Assembly (NCBI RefSeq): GCF_023065955.2
Contig: NW_026622852.1
Coordinates: forward strand, 11,548,423 to 11,612,422
DNA length: 64,000 nt
Origin: Ursus arctos
Taxonomy: Eukaryota; Chordata; Mammalia; Carnivora; Ursidae
Reading direction: 5' to 3'
The translations under genes and the position numbers were made by a program. Shown here in pieces: positions 35,490-46,879 of this stretch. Below the pieces are notes generated by a model. The model searched no databases. It was given only the letters and a program-made list of their open reading frames with translations, and was not told the DNA's origin. Within the stretch, counting starts at the first letter, position 1; every line of letters starts with the position of its first letter.

Positions 35490-38400
35490 TCTTTGAAACT
35501 TCCCCAAGAAGTTTCACAGTCCAGAAGTTAAGCTGATAGTTTGCTCCAGATCTCAAGGAACCCGTCTCTGTCCTGAGGATAGGTCAGTTTAGTTAAACAG
35601 TTGTGTCTCATTTCAGGAGGTAGGTCTTGCAGGTGGGCTCCCAAAGTTAGACCTATTGTGTGTGAGAAAACAGGCATTTTAAAAGGCATTCCTATGGAAG
35701 CAAAATAAAAACAAAGGTTAATGATTAGAGCAGACTGTAAACCCAGTCTGAGTCCTGAGGGGAGCCAGCAGAAAGAAGACATTTCTAGAGGGAGCATCTG
35801 AAGCATCTTTTGCAGTTTGAATGTGTCTGATGTCACTGGTTGTTTAGGTAAACTTTCGGAGTGGCCCACACAGCAACAGGCATGAAGATGATCTAAACAT
35901 GAGCTGTTGTGGTGGTTTCTCTGATGTTTATATCAAGTGGCCTAGCTTCACTTTGCAGGACTTCTGGAGAAAAGGCAGCTTTAGATCTCAGTGATTCCAA
36001 GTCAGAAGTATAAACATTAGTTTGGAGAGTCGTAGCCAGATATTTGAGGAAACCAGAAGAATTCAGGATTCAGTCCAGTTTATAGACAAACAACAAACCA
36101 TCAAGGCAATTAATCAGAACTTGAATCTAATATCCACAAAGGTGTGTTATTGAAACATAATTATTCTCTTTCAGATCACCCTAATTTCCACTAAAGATAG
36201 CCCAATTAAGACTAATTTGTTTGCAAAATACGCCTAATGTTAATAAACTTGGCCTGATTATTTACATAAGTCCAACAAAGAATAGTGGTTGACCCTCTAG
36301 GCTCTTCTTAAATCTGCTTTACTGGAATTTTTCATAAGGACCTTTAGATTGAACTTTTCAGAGCCCCTCAAGGCCAAAATGCCAGTCCGAGGATTTGTCA
36401 CCAGACTTGCCTGCAATAGCTATAGATTTGGTAAATTTCTCTCTTCTTGAGGTCCCCAAAATATCCTGAGGTTTCTTCACCTGTTAAGAAGTGACCTTCC
36501 TTACTGGGTAAGGCTGCTGGGAACCCTGTAAGCAGGGTACCAGGCTGTTTTCCCAAGAGGTTTTATTGGGTCCATAAAGTCATCTTGGTTCCTGAAAGCT
36601 GTCTGGTCATATCTGAATCTATGCATGCTTCTCTCAAATATGGCATTCCAGTCAAAACCTTGGTAATATACCCAATGTTTCCAATTCTGTCATGTTACAA
36701 AGAGAACAGATTCTTGTTGAATTTATGCAAAGAAAAATTTCCATGAAAATATAAGAATATTTACTAAGAGTTTCTAAATTCTGGAGGGATCACGTAGGTA
36801 GAAAAAGATAAATATTATTTCCATTTGTTTACAAAAGGTGCATTTTACCAAATTGTTCTAAGTCATTATTAGCTTAAGAGAAGTTTTCTTAAATCTAGAA
36901 AAACAAAACATTAAAGGCATTAATGATAAAACAAAGTCACAAAAATTATAATCATCTAATCAGTTCATTAAGTCCCATGGTACTAATCTTTGTTCTGCTT
37001 GAATCTGGTTTTTCTGTTAGTTTTGGAAACTCTTACCCAGTTCAGTTTTATGATCTTAAAGTTATCAGAAACCTGCATTTTAGAATATTTTCCATGAATC
37101 TTCTTGGAGATCAAGCATTTTCCAGACATTTTTTCAGAAGTTTCAGAGTGGGAGCACCTGGCTGGCTCAGTCGGTTATGCATTCAACATCTTGATTTCAG
37201 CTCAGGTCATGATCTCAGGGTCGTGACATCAGGCTCCTTGCTGGGCATGGAGCCTCCTTAAGATTCTCTCTCCTTCTTCCTCTACCCCTCCCCACTCCAC
37301 AAGCTTGTGGTCTCTCTCTCTCTAAAAAAAATAAAGCAAAAAAACTATTAAAGTTTCAAAGTAAAACAAGAACTATGTAAATGACAAAGAGTTAAAAATA
37401 GCCATGGTTAAAGAGAGTTCATTACAATGCAATTGACAAGGAAATTTGGTTATTTCTGTGATATATATACTTCAAGATTATAACTAGAATTGTAAGTGAT
37501 AACATTATACCAGGACAAATGAGATTTTAAGGAATTTCATGCAAATTCCAGAACACTTAAACTAATACATATATCCACAAAAATATAATCAAATTGGTTT
37601 AGGATCACATTTTTGACAACATTTCTCATGTAACTTATCGAACTAATCAGCCTTTTGAGATGTTCCAGGGATCCTGTGCAGGATCTCAGAATTTCTTCGG
37701 GGTCAAAAAGACTTCATTTAGAATTTGATTTTGGGAAGTTTGTCAAAAATATCAAAGGTTTTGGACACTTGACTAAATAGGATCATAGTTGGCTGTGAGA
37801 TAATTATCTACTTAACCAATGTTACAAATACTTCACAGGCAAATACACGAGTTTACACAGTTCTCAGCAAAACTTACCCATTTTTATATCGAAAGGACTA
37901 AGTTTATTTAAGTAATCAAAAACCTGATTTTAAAAATATTGAAGCACAGGGAATTATTTTGATAAAAAACAAAATCTTTGCCTTCAAGGTATGTTAGTTT
38001 AAAATGTAAAGAAGAACCTTTCATAGTCTCTTATCAAGAATACATCAATAGTCAAGAAAATGTTGTCCTTTTACTAGAGACAAAATCAAAATGTAAAATT
38101 GTACCAGCTTACTTTTGGTACTAAAATTCACTCAGTGAAATTAATTCCACTCTTAGCCAGTCCTGACCATGCATTAAGTTCCTTTCTAAAGGTTCCTTTC
38201 CACAAACTTTCTACAAGTTTCAGATTTTGTCCTGTTTTTCCTCTTTCCCATTTTTCTCAACAGATATTCAGGTTCGGGATAAGGTCATCATAGATTTCTT
38301 TCCCATTTTTAATCAACCAGTTTTATTTTGGGACATATTTACTTTCTTTTCCTTCAACAAAATGCATTTCTATTCCACATACATTTTTTTATTGAAAACA

Positions 38401-40499
38401 CACATCCTGCTTTTCTTCATTCAGAGATGGTTTTCTTATTATTTCTAGTAGTTTTAGTTACATTTACTAATTAGAATTCTTAACCATTAGAAACCTTAAT
38501 TTCTAGTGAAAACTAAGTAAGCAGTTGTGAACTGTGTGTTATACCAGCATTCTTTAGATTGTGAAGTTTATAAATATATTTCATAATTTCTAGAAACATA
38601 TATCCCCCCCTTTTAAAAATAGTGCAGTCTTTCAGTGTGGTACGAGACATGTTTACTAACAGATCCAGATAATTCTGTAATTCCTGTGTAATATGAAGCT
38701 GAAAGTAGATATACCTATGTTCAGTAATTATTTTATCTTATTTGGAAATGATCTAGATATTCAGTGAATTCCCCATCATTGAATTTAACTTAGCAAAACT
38801 TTGAAGTTTCAACTTACCAAAGGTATTTGGGAAACTATTTTGTAAGTACACATACTATAAAATATAATTTCCATTAAAAAGTTTACCTAAAACCTCTTAC
38901 CCCACTAACATCTGTCTAAATCACTCACTTCAAACAATTATGTTTAGACTACCCATGAATACTTCATGAGACATTAGACACAGCCAGCCATCATCCCAAG
39001 TTGTTTTCTTTGCTGACAAATTTCGTAAGAGACGCAACATGAAGTTATTTGACTAGTAAGCCCAAGCAAAATAAACATTGTGTATCTGCATTATATTCAA
39101 TGTTGGTAATTCTAATATATTAGAGTTTTAATTAAACCAATGAACTTAAACTTATTTTTATTTACCAAAGATTATCCAAGGTCATGTGAACTTGAAAAAC
39201 ATTTGGGTCCATTGTTGTTAATTTCTGAGAATTCAATTTATGTATATGTTTAATTTTCTTTATGTCAATTAAATAGAGCTCTTTCACAAATTAATTTTGG
39301 TAATACCATCTGGAGGCAGAAAAATATTACATATCTACAACAGACATATACAGACATACAGAGACCTCAAAATTGTAGCTGTGAGACAAGTATGATAATG
39401 TAGAATTTACTAGTAAAAGAACAGTAGGAGTGAGTTGAGTTTATCTGTTCAGATGGCTAAAGCTTTTGTTTTGTTTGTTTTTACTAATATTTGTAGAAAA
39501 GACACATGATTTTTCATTTGCCTAAATTTCAAATGAGCTTTCCCCCTTTTGTTCTCCTTCTGATAAGTTTTACGTCCTTAAAGTCTATAGAACATTTACG
39601 TCTCAAAGGCACAGGGAAGGAATGCAAGTTTCTCTAAGAAGAACTTTGGTTTCCAGAGGCCAGTATTTACAAGCCTTTTGAAATAAATAGGGAAGGTTTT
39701 GGGAATAGTAAAAAGGATTGGTGGACCTTGAATTGTTTCTGGAGCCACGTCTATGGTCCTGTAAAGACTAGATGTATAAAACAAGGACAGCTGTATTCAG
39801 TTCCTTGAAGAATGGGGTTGTTGCTAAATGATATCAAAGAACTGTCACAACCATCCAACTATGTGGAATGTTTTTCTTTTCCTTTCATTTGGCTTAGGAG
39901 AACCCCTAAAAAGAAAATTTTCCTATCACGCACTGTATATCAGCTGTGTTCACAAATGTAGTCAGACTGGTAGCTTTCCATCTAATTTTCTGCCTTTTTA
40001 ATCTACCCACTAATCTCAGAATGTAATCCACTTACAAAAACTTTTGAGGATCCTTCCTTAGTTTTAGAAATTCTGTAACTATGGCCCTTAGTGCATCCTT
40101 TGACCAAGGAGCAAAAGATAGCTGAGGAGCATTGCCCCCAAAATCAAGTGGTTATTTTAAAAGGTAATAATCTCTTCAGATTGGAAAGGCAGTTCAGAGA
40201 GAGATTTAGTAAAATGTGAGCATTCAGGTAAAGAATGATGGAAGGGAGTGGTAGAGTCATGCCAGCCTTAATGACTTTTGTTTTAGGTACCTCTTGGATC
40301 TTTAGTTTTTCATTTGCCCAATTTTCCAAATATCCACCCCCCCCCTTTTTTTTTTTTGAGGAGAAACTTCTCCCCAGAGTTTGCCTTTTAAAGAATGGCT
40401 CTTAGGTCTTACAGAAGATGGGGGCAAAAAACTTATATCACAAGGACCTAGAGAAAATAAGTTTTCTCTTGTGGGCCAAGTATTAGAGGTCCAGGGGAA
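35490..40499 (-). pseudogene. Degenerate internal ERV region (pol/env positions)
   Basis: Lies between the gag-like remnant and the 3' LTR, where pol and env would be. No recognisable protease, polymerase or envelope motif is visible. The longest minus-strand open stretch is 113 codons (35869 to 35528), immediately before the 3' LTR; I cannot name it. A carnivore SINE interrupts it at 37149-37345. A C9/T12 run is at 40337-40357. Confidence 0.45.
37149..37345 (+). repeat. Carnivore SINE inside the ERV
   Basis: 'GGAGCACCTGGCTGGCTCAG' head, 'CAGGTCATGATCTCAGGGTC' core, CT-rich body and A-rich tail. Inserted in the degenerate ERV internal region. Confidence 0.9.
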
Positions 40500-41142
40500 T
40501 TTAAATTTTTCCTTTTTTCTTAAGTGCAGACAATTCTATTTCCAGTGTCCCAATATCTACAAGCAGTTTGAGATGAATAGGTGAGATCTGAGGATTGGTA
40601 AAGATAGGTGAGCTTTAAATTGCTTTTAGAACCACATTTCAGGTTTTGTAGAGGTTTGCAGAGAGGTGGGGAGGTTTAAACAAGGGTTCCATATATCCAA
40701 AAGATCTTCTGAAGGGTCAGGGACAGGGAGTTGGAGATAAGTAGGTGTGGAAGAGGGTAGAATTTACATTAGATATGGATCCTAGTTTTCCTTCTGAATG
40801 TAATTTCTGTTTTTTCATATTGTCAAGGGAGTCCTTAGGGCTAGCTGTTATACTTCTTTGCATCCACTTTTTTATTTGGTCTTTCCAGAGGTACCAATAA
40901 GATAATTGTTTAGGATAAGAGCTTTCTAAAAAGGAAAAAAAAGTCAAATACAGAAGTTTTTCCAATTCAAAGGATCCCCCATCTGGCCATTGATATGTAG
41001 GATCTATTAAATCTTGATAGTGACTTAAAGACAGAATAGTCTCACTGGACGTAGAGCCAAGCTCTGAAGACATAGAACACGATGACAGACACAAAAGAAA
41101 GCAATTATCATCTCTGGAAGGAAAGGGATCAATAGAAAACAA
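40500..41142 (-). pseudogene. gag-like remnant of the ERV
   Basis: A 141-codon open stretch on the minus strand (41142 to 40717) lies about 240 bp downstream of the primer-binding-site-like sequence, where gag should be. It contains WPDGGSFELEKL, reminiscent of matrix-region motifs in gammaretrovirus-like gag. Further on (about 40540-40575) the minus strand reads CRYWDTGNRIVC, which looks like a decayed nucleocapsid zinc knuckle with the second Cys and the His lost. Both are degraded and non-functional. Assignment is inference from position and short motifs. Confidence 0.5.
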
Positions 41143-41380
41143 GAGTACTCATAACAAATTTTTACCAAAGTTGCTATACCCAAGGACCTAGCTCCACAAA
41201 TATTTTCTCCTGCTAATCTAAATTTAGATAAGGAGAAGGACTCTCACTATTCTCACTTCCATGAGACCCTACAGGTAGAGATCCAGGAGACTGATGTGGT
41301 AAGAATTACTACCTTGTGCCAGTTTGTATCCCAGGATCTGGGGTCTGTCAGCAGGAGCATCTCTGGAGTGAGCAGCGATG

Positions 41381-41398
41381 GTCCCTTCACAGTCACCA
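41381..41398 (-). other. Primer-binding-site-like sequence of the ERV
   Basis: Minus strand reads TGGTGACTGTGAAGGGAC, starting with the TGG expected opposite a tRNA CCA end, four bases from the inferred end of the 5' LTR. Which tRNA it would match cannot be settled by eye. Confidence 0.55.
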
Positions 41399-41402
41399 AA
41401 AC

Positions 41403-41829
41403 TTCAGGGGCAGAAATGTTTTCCCTTCTTCTTTTCTAGGTTCTTTGGCTGGTCTAATAATGAAATTGATAAAATACAGATTAACAGGGAGAAAAGTTTA
41501 ATAATGTGTACACCTCCTGTGTATATATAGGAGAGATCCAGGAAAACTTGAGTAACTCCCCAAAATGGCTAATGCTACCATCTTAAAACCATCTTCAGCT
41601 AAAGACTAAAGAAGATGTTGGGGGTGAGGAGTCAGTTATAGAAGATTATCAGGAAAAGCACAGTAAACAAGGGTCAGGTTGTTGTGCAGATTGAAGTCCT
41701 TGTCTTCTCCACTGGTAAGAGTTTCTAGGAATCAAGGTCATCCATCTCTGCCTGGTATAGTGAGGAAGGCATCCTTACAAATGGGAGAGTTCTTAATTAC
41801 AGACATAGAACTGAAATTTATCTTAAAAT
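41403..41829 (-). repeat. 5' LTR of the ERV remnant, outer end lost
   Basis: Aligns by eye with the LTR at 34959-35489. Its inner (R/U5) end is present next to the primer-binding-site-like sequence. Its outer U3 end is missing: at about 41829 similarity stops and MER5A-like DNA begins. Confidence 0.65.
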
Positions 41830-42420
41830 GTCATTCTCAAACTTATTTGCCTTTGTTAGAATTACCACGATTTTATGAAAATTCCAAAGCTCAGACTGTG
41901 GGATCTCCCAGTTGGATGGGGGCCACCGAATGTGTGTCGACCCGATGGTGGTGGAGGTGGAGGAAGAATTCACCTGAGGCAGAACAGAGGGGAGAGAAAT
42001 TAATTGGATACGAGAGGGAGCTGTGGGCAGGACCACAGAGGAGAGACTGTCTGGCATGAGGCAGTCGTTGGGGGGCTGTGGTTAAAGGGGGAAGATGAGG
42101 AAATATGGGAACATACAGAATTTAACTTTTTTGGTGCTGTGTCTGGGTGTAAGTCATCCATTGGTCAGCTAGAGCTTATGGGTATTTTGAGGTGGGTCAC
42201 CTGATGGGCCTGTTTGTATTCAGCCAGGGGCTCGCTGTGGGCCCTTCTACCTTACTCAGATTTCCGTTGTTCAAGTTGGGTGCCTAAAAGCAGCCTTTAC
42301 ACAGAACACACCCCAGAACAATTAAATCATAACTTCTGTGGTGGGATACAAGTTTCACTATTTTTTGAAAGCTCTCCAACTGATTCTAATATGTAGACTA
42401 GTTTGGGAACCACGGTTTTA
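41830..42420 (+). mobile_element. MER5A-type (hAT-Charlie) DNA transposon, split by an LTR
   Basis: The left piece (about 41830-41896, 'CATTCTCAAACTT' onwards) and the right piece (about 42304-42420, with 'CCCCAGAACAATTAAATCAT' and ending 'GGGAACCACGGTTTTA') fit the two halves of the MER5A consensus as I remember it. They are separated by about 405 bp of unrelated GC-richer DNA. Family call from memory. Confidence 0.55.
41897..42303 (-). mobile_element. Solo LTR of a second ERV family inside MER5A
   Basis: The GC-richer 405-bp insert has TG...CA ends on the minus strand (starts TGTGTAAAGGC or TGTAAAGGC, ends GGGAGATCCCACA), a CCAAT motif (ACCAATGG on the minus strand) and pyrimidine-rich U5-like sequence near its end. 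It cleanly splits a MER5A copy. Flanks offer only an imperfect duplication (CAGAC/CAGAA), so ends are uncertain by 2 bp. It differs from the LTR of the neighbouring provirus. Confidence 0.6.
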
Positions 42421-42476
42421 GATGTTCATTGGGTCAAGCCCCTTGTCTTCAGGCAGGTAATAAAAACTTAAAAACA

Positions 42477-42660
42477 GGGCACCTGGGTGACTCTGTCAGT
42501 TAAGTGTCTGCCTTCGGCTCAGGTCATGATCCCAGGGTCTGGGATGGAGCCCCACATCACCAGGCTCCCTACTCAGCAGGGAGTCTGCTTCTCCCTCTCC
42601 CTTTGCCCCTCCCCCCTGCTTGTGACCTCTCTCTCTCTCAAATAAATAATTAAAACCTTA
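42477..42660 (+). repeat. Carnivore SINE
   Basis: 'GGGCACCTGGGTGACTCTGT' head, A-rich tail; flanked by similar CTTAAAAACA motifs as TSD. Confidence 0.9.
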
Positions 42661-43545
42661 AAAGAAACCCTTAAAAACAAGTTGATGAAAGTGACAAAGA
42701 AGGACCAAATCTCCATTCCCATTTCTTTTTTTTACTTTTTCTAAGGTTTTCTCCCTTGTTCTCAAAAGCCATTAGAGGTAAAATCCTCCTTAGCTTAAAA
42801 CCCACTAAGCATTTATCTATGTCTTCAAGGAAATTCTAGTTTCAGCTACTAATTATATCTCAGCCAGTGATCCTACCACACTCTTCATAGTAGAAGTGGT
42901 GAGGCTTACTCATGTGTGAGTATGTATATATGAATAAATACATGAAAGCTAAGTAACACAGTCAGTTCTAATTTCATCATATTAGTGCATGTGCAGATGG
43001 TCACATATTTTGGGAGATGTATCACAGTATCTCTTAAAACAGAAGATTGTCATTTAAGTTGCTTAGCGGTGAAACTTGATTTTATACTGTGAAGATGCAG
43101 TTACATTTCCTGCCTGACAGAACAGTCTCACAAATCACTCAGCTGCACAAAATTCTCAAACAATTAGAAATCCCACAGTGGAGCTTCAGGACGTTTGAAC
43201 ATTCTATTTCTTTTAGCTTTTCATAGTCTGAAATATAAGAAATTTACTTGAATACTAAGAAAAATAGAATTTTGTCCTTTATATATATGTATAAAAATAC
43301 TATATTATATAATTATAAGCTTACTAATATTTATATATTTATGAATGTTTATTTCTCATAGTTGAACAGCATTATAAAAACATTTTGTCAAATGATGGAA
43401 ATAACACAATTTAGTAACAAGTTTGACATCCTTTATTCAAGGGAAAGCAGTCTATGAATTGGGGGAGTACAGTGCCTAACAAGCTGTGGCACACTCTTCC
43501 TAAGGATTTTGGGCAACAGGGATTTTTTATAGAAGAAGCAGTGCA
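42661..43545 (+). other. CNTLN: CNTLN intron, nothing recognised
   Basis: Between two SINEs; no supported gene or repeat. Confidence 0.5.
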
Positions 43546-43702
43546 GGGGCACCTGGATGACTTAGTTGGTTAAGTATCTGCTTTCAACTCAGGTCATGAT
43601 CCTGGAGTCCTGGCATTGAGCCCCGCTTCGGGCTCCCTGATCAGTGGGGAGCCTGCTTCTCCCTCTGCCTCTCCCCCTGAACCTTTTCTCTCTCAAATAA
43701 AT

Positions 43703-43745
<43 letters not shown>
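43546..43745 (+). repeat. Carnivore SINE with a long poly(A) tail
   Basis: 'GGGGCACCTGGATGACTTAG' head; pure A run of about 30 (43716-43745). Short TSD containing CAGTGCAG. Confidence 0.92.
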
Positions 43746-43748
<3 letters not shown>

Positions 43749-44029
43749 GTGCAGAAAACAGGGCATAGTTAGCTAGGAGGTCAGAGATTTTTTTGTAAGG
43801 CCAGTATGTCCTGTTCTCTAGGGTAAGGTAAGTTAGCTAAAGCTGTGTTGGAGGATGTGATTGGTGTATATTAGACTTCCTTAATGGTGAGGTATTTACC
43901 ATAAGTGCAGCGGACTTAATTCAGATTTCTGATATGGGCCAGGCCACTGGCACAGCCTGCTTTCTGTGGGTCCTAATATACAAATAACTTCTACCAATGC
44001 CCTTTCAGTGATGGGTGATCATCAGGAAG

Positions 44030-44570
44030 AGTTGTTAATACCTTGAAAAGGAAAAGCAGAATTTCAGCAAAGCATGTTTATCAAATTTGTGGATAATATG
44101 ACATTGAAAGGGATAGAAAATACTTTACAAAATAGAATAAAAATCCCCAAAGATAGCAATAGATTGGGAAGATAGAGTTACGTAGAAGACTACAGGGTCC
44201 ATTACTTAGCTGGAAAATGCCAATTGCTCAACGATACAATGGGAAAAATACAGGACTTTGCAAGAGTATACATAAAAATATTGTAGGAGGTTTTAATTAA
44301 ATCTCGTATGAGTCTACAGTACAATATACATGTCAGAAAAGCTTGCATAATTTTAGTCTGCATCTACCAGGAGTTCTGCTAAGTAATTCACATAGTATAC
44401 TTGGAATATGAAATTGAATTCTGGACATAATGCTCCATGAAGATAAGGTGGAGCATATTCAAGAGTGACCAGGGTGGAGAAGCATCTCAAAAACACACAT
44501 AATAGGAATATTTGAATAAGCTGGGGATGTTTTTCTTGAGATGTTTCAAGCATCAAATGACCATATCCAG
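44030..44570. repeat. Possible ancient interspersed repeat, family unassigned
   Basis: Phrases such as 'GGAATATGAAATTGAATTCTGGACATAATG' style text and 'AATAAGCTGGGGATGTTTTT' resemble a widespread old mammalian repeat. No coding frame seen. Low certainty. Confidence 0.3.
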
Positions 44571-44654
44571 ATAGTTAAGAGATCATCCATATGGAAAAGG
44601 GATTGGACTTATTTGTATGTTCTACTCAACCTCAACACTTTTATTTTCCTTCTC

Positions 44655-44850
44655 ACTAACACCAACTGTTAACATAATATAGGTTTACTTATTTTTCTTG
44701 TTATCTGAACTCACCCCGTTAATATGAAAGCTACATAAGGGCAGGGACTTTTATCTCCTTTATTCACTTACTACTTTGTCCTTTGTGCCTGGGAAAGTGG
44801 CACATAATTGATGCTTACCAGGCATTTTATTAAATAATGAATGGACATAA
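44655..44850 (+). repeat. L2-type LINE 3' end, sense
   Basis: 'AAGCTACATAAGGGCAGGGA', 'TGTGCCTGGGAAAGTGGCAC' and a final 'TTAAATAATGAATGGA' follow the order of the L2 3' end. Confidence 0.6.
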
Positions 44851-45716
44851 GAGATGGAACTGGCATCAGTGGGTGAAAGCCTCAGAGATTCAGAGATTGT
44901 CCAAGACTAAGGGAAAACTTTTCTGTTAGAAATGTTAAAACTTTCTGTCCCGGCTCAGAAAGTCGTAAGTGCTCCAACCCTGGCATTGTTAAAACATCCT
45001 CCTGAGTTAACACTTAGTAGAAATACTACAGAAATGGTACTACCAGGCATTTGATACTAGATATTCTAATTTCTTGATGAGATTTTTACAATTTTGGAGA
45101 ACTTTTTTTTTTAACATTTAGTTTCTTTTCATCTGGTGACAAGTAACTATGACGTTTAAGTATTTTTCAACAGGCATACTCTTTCTTTGATAGGTACACT
45201 TTTCAAATACGGTGTACATAAGGGAATTATAATAAAGAGGATGTTTGGTTGTGAAAAAAATTAGGACCCACTGATACAATATAACATTTATCATATGAAG
45301 AAATATGGTCCAGAGACAGTAGGTAACTAAAAGAGCCATATAGCCAGAACTCAAGTCCCAGGCCAGTGCTTGTTTGCTGAGTCTGCTAATTCTCCTGCAA
45401 TAATGGGTCTCCATTTAAGTGATATTCACATTTCAGTCACCAATGTAAATGCCCCATCAGGTTAAAGAAGTCCTACTTGTACTTATTTATTCATCTTAAT
45501 AAGTTAGAGGCCATGTACAGAATCCACAGAAATAACAGACTGTATAACATATTTAGACTAATTTTCTTAACACAGAGAACCAGTAAATGCTCAAATTAAA
45601 CTTAGAGCTTTATATTCAATATGTGCTATAATAGTATTTGGTCTTGAACTTAAAAGAGGTACATTTAACAACGCTTCTTCCTGGATTTTCTGTTCCCCCC
45701 CTTTTTTTCCCAAAAG
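44851..45716 (+). other. CNTLN: CNTLN intron upstream of exon e
   Basis: Unique-looking, ending in the C7T7 pyrimidine tract and the tandem acceptor of exon e. Confidence 0.6.
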
Positions 45717-45897
45717 CAGTGATTCTGAAGCACAGACCTCTCAAAATTTAGGAACAATTATTGTAGAAACATCCCAGAAAATAAGTCCCATAGAAGATGG
45801 AGGAGACCAGAAAGAAAGTGACCAAACAGAAGACAGCAAAATGCAAGGAAAAGAAATGGTGCAAATATATTCAAATACAGATGGCAAGACCCCAAAG
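45717..45897 (+). CDS. CNTLN: CNTLN internal exon e (acidic, serine/threonine-rich)
   Basis: 181-nt exon after a strong pyrimidine tract (CCCCCCCTTTTTTTCCCAAAAG). The first C completes AG|C (Ser) from the previous exon; the frame reads SDSEAQTSQNLGTIIVETSQ and on to SNTDGKTPK, ending in phase 0 at AAG|GTATGA. It is rich in D, E, S, T and Q and probably disordered, unlike the flanking coiled-coil exons. The acceptor is a tandem AAGCAG: using the second AG (exon start 45720) keeps the frame and drops one serine. The first AG is chosen because centlein proteins, as I remember them, have three serines here. Confidence 0.92.
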
Positions 45898-46879
45898 GTA
45901 TGACAGAGTGTTGCTTAATTATAAGCTATGTTTTTAATTTTATCTTATGCTTCATAACTTAAATTTTGTGGCCAGTGATTTCATTTGAATCCCTAGAAAG
46001 TATACAGTGGAAATACTCAACTTTTTAATAATTTTTAAGTACCAATTTGTTACAAACTTTTGTATAGTTGAAAATGGAAACAGATATTATTTTCTTAAAT
46101 ATAAATCTTAAGGTATTTATATCTTAGCCAAAAAAAAATAGGTGACAATAAGTTTATTCATTTTTAGGTATATGAAATATACCATGTGATGAAACTTCTG
46201 TTTTCATATTAGCCTTTGTGATGGTAAAGTTATTGACTAAATCTTTAATCTTTAAATTTCTGATTAAATCTTTAAATTTACAAATTTCCCTAATTTTTCA
46301 AAGTATTTTAAATCTTAAAAAACTGATGTTCCGAAAAACTCATTCAATAAATCTTGTCACCAAAAGGTTTACCTGCTCAGCATTAATCAGTGAAAAATTG
46401 TGGAAATATCATTTAATTTTGTTGCAAAAAATCAGATTATCTTTGAGTTAACCTATTGGGTTTCTTTAAAGCCAAATCCAAAAGTATTTATTTTTTGAAA
46501 TCTGCTCAGAACTTTGGAGGAAAATTTTAAGGGTAACAAAATTCTATTTTAGTTACTTCCAGAATAAAGTTCAGCTGAAGAGTTAGTTATATGCCAAGTG
46601 CCTACTGATTGATCGATAGATTTTATAGAAATCTCCTATTTTGCCACATATTATTTGGTTGGTAATTTTGCTTACTTACAGTCACGTGTGTGCAACAATG
46701 AGTTTGTAAATACAAGTAAGTCATAATTCCCTTCATATAATAAGAGAATACGGTATAAACTACTTTGAATAGATCTATGTACATTGTTGGCAGTCAGAAA
46801 CTAAATGTTGACTAAATTTTAGTAGTTGTGTTTGGAAAATATTAAAACTCATTAACCCAAAAGATTATCATTAATTTAA
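45898..46879 (+). other. CNTLN: CNTLN intron after exon e, nothing recognised
   Basis: AT-rich; short near-repeats of TCTTTAAATTT around 46240-46280. Confidence 0.55.

Larger units (their letters stand above)
34959..41829 (-). mobile_element. Endogenous retrovirus remnant (LTR-internal-LTR), antisense to CNTLN
   Basis: Two same-orientation copies of one LTR (34959-35489 and 41403-41829) flank about 5.9 kb. On the minus strand the upper LTR is followed, after a four-base spacer, by a TGG-starting primer-binding-site-like 18-mer (41381-41398), then gag-like remnants, then degenerate sequence, then the lower LTR. The order matches a provirus read right to left. The internal part is broken by stops and by a SINE (37149-37345); no intact viral gene remains. 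A related solo LTR at 55380 has a 4-bp target duplication, as in class I (gammaretrovirus-like) elements. Class is inferred; family is not named. Confidence 0.72.

Noticed and set aside
41679..42059. 126-codon + strand frame
   Set aside because: It runs from the ERV LTR through the MER5A junction into the second LTR on the antisense strand, so it is not a gene.
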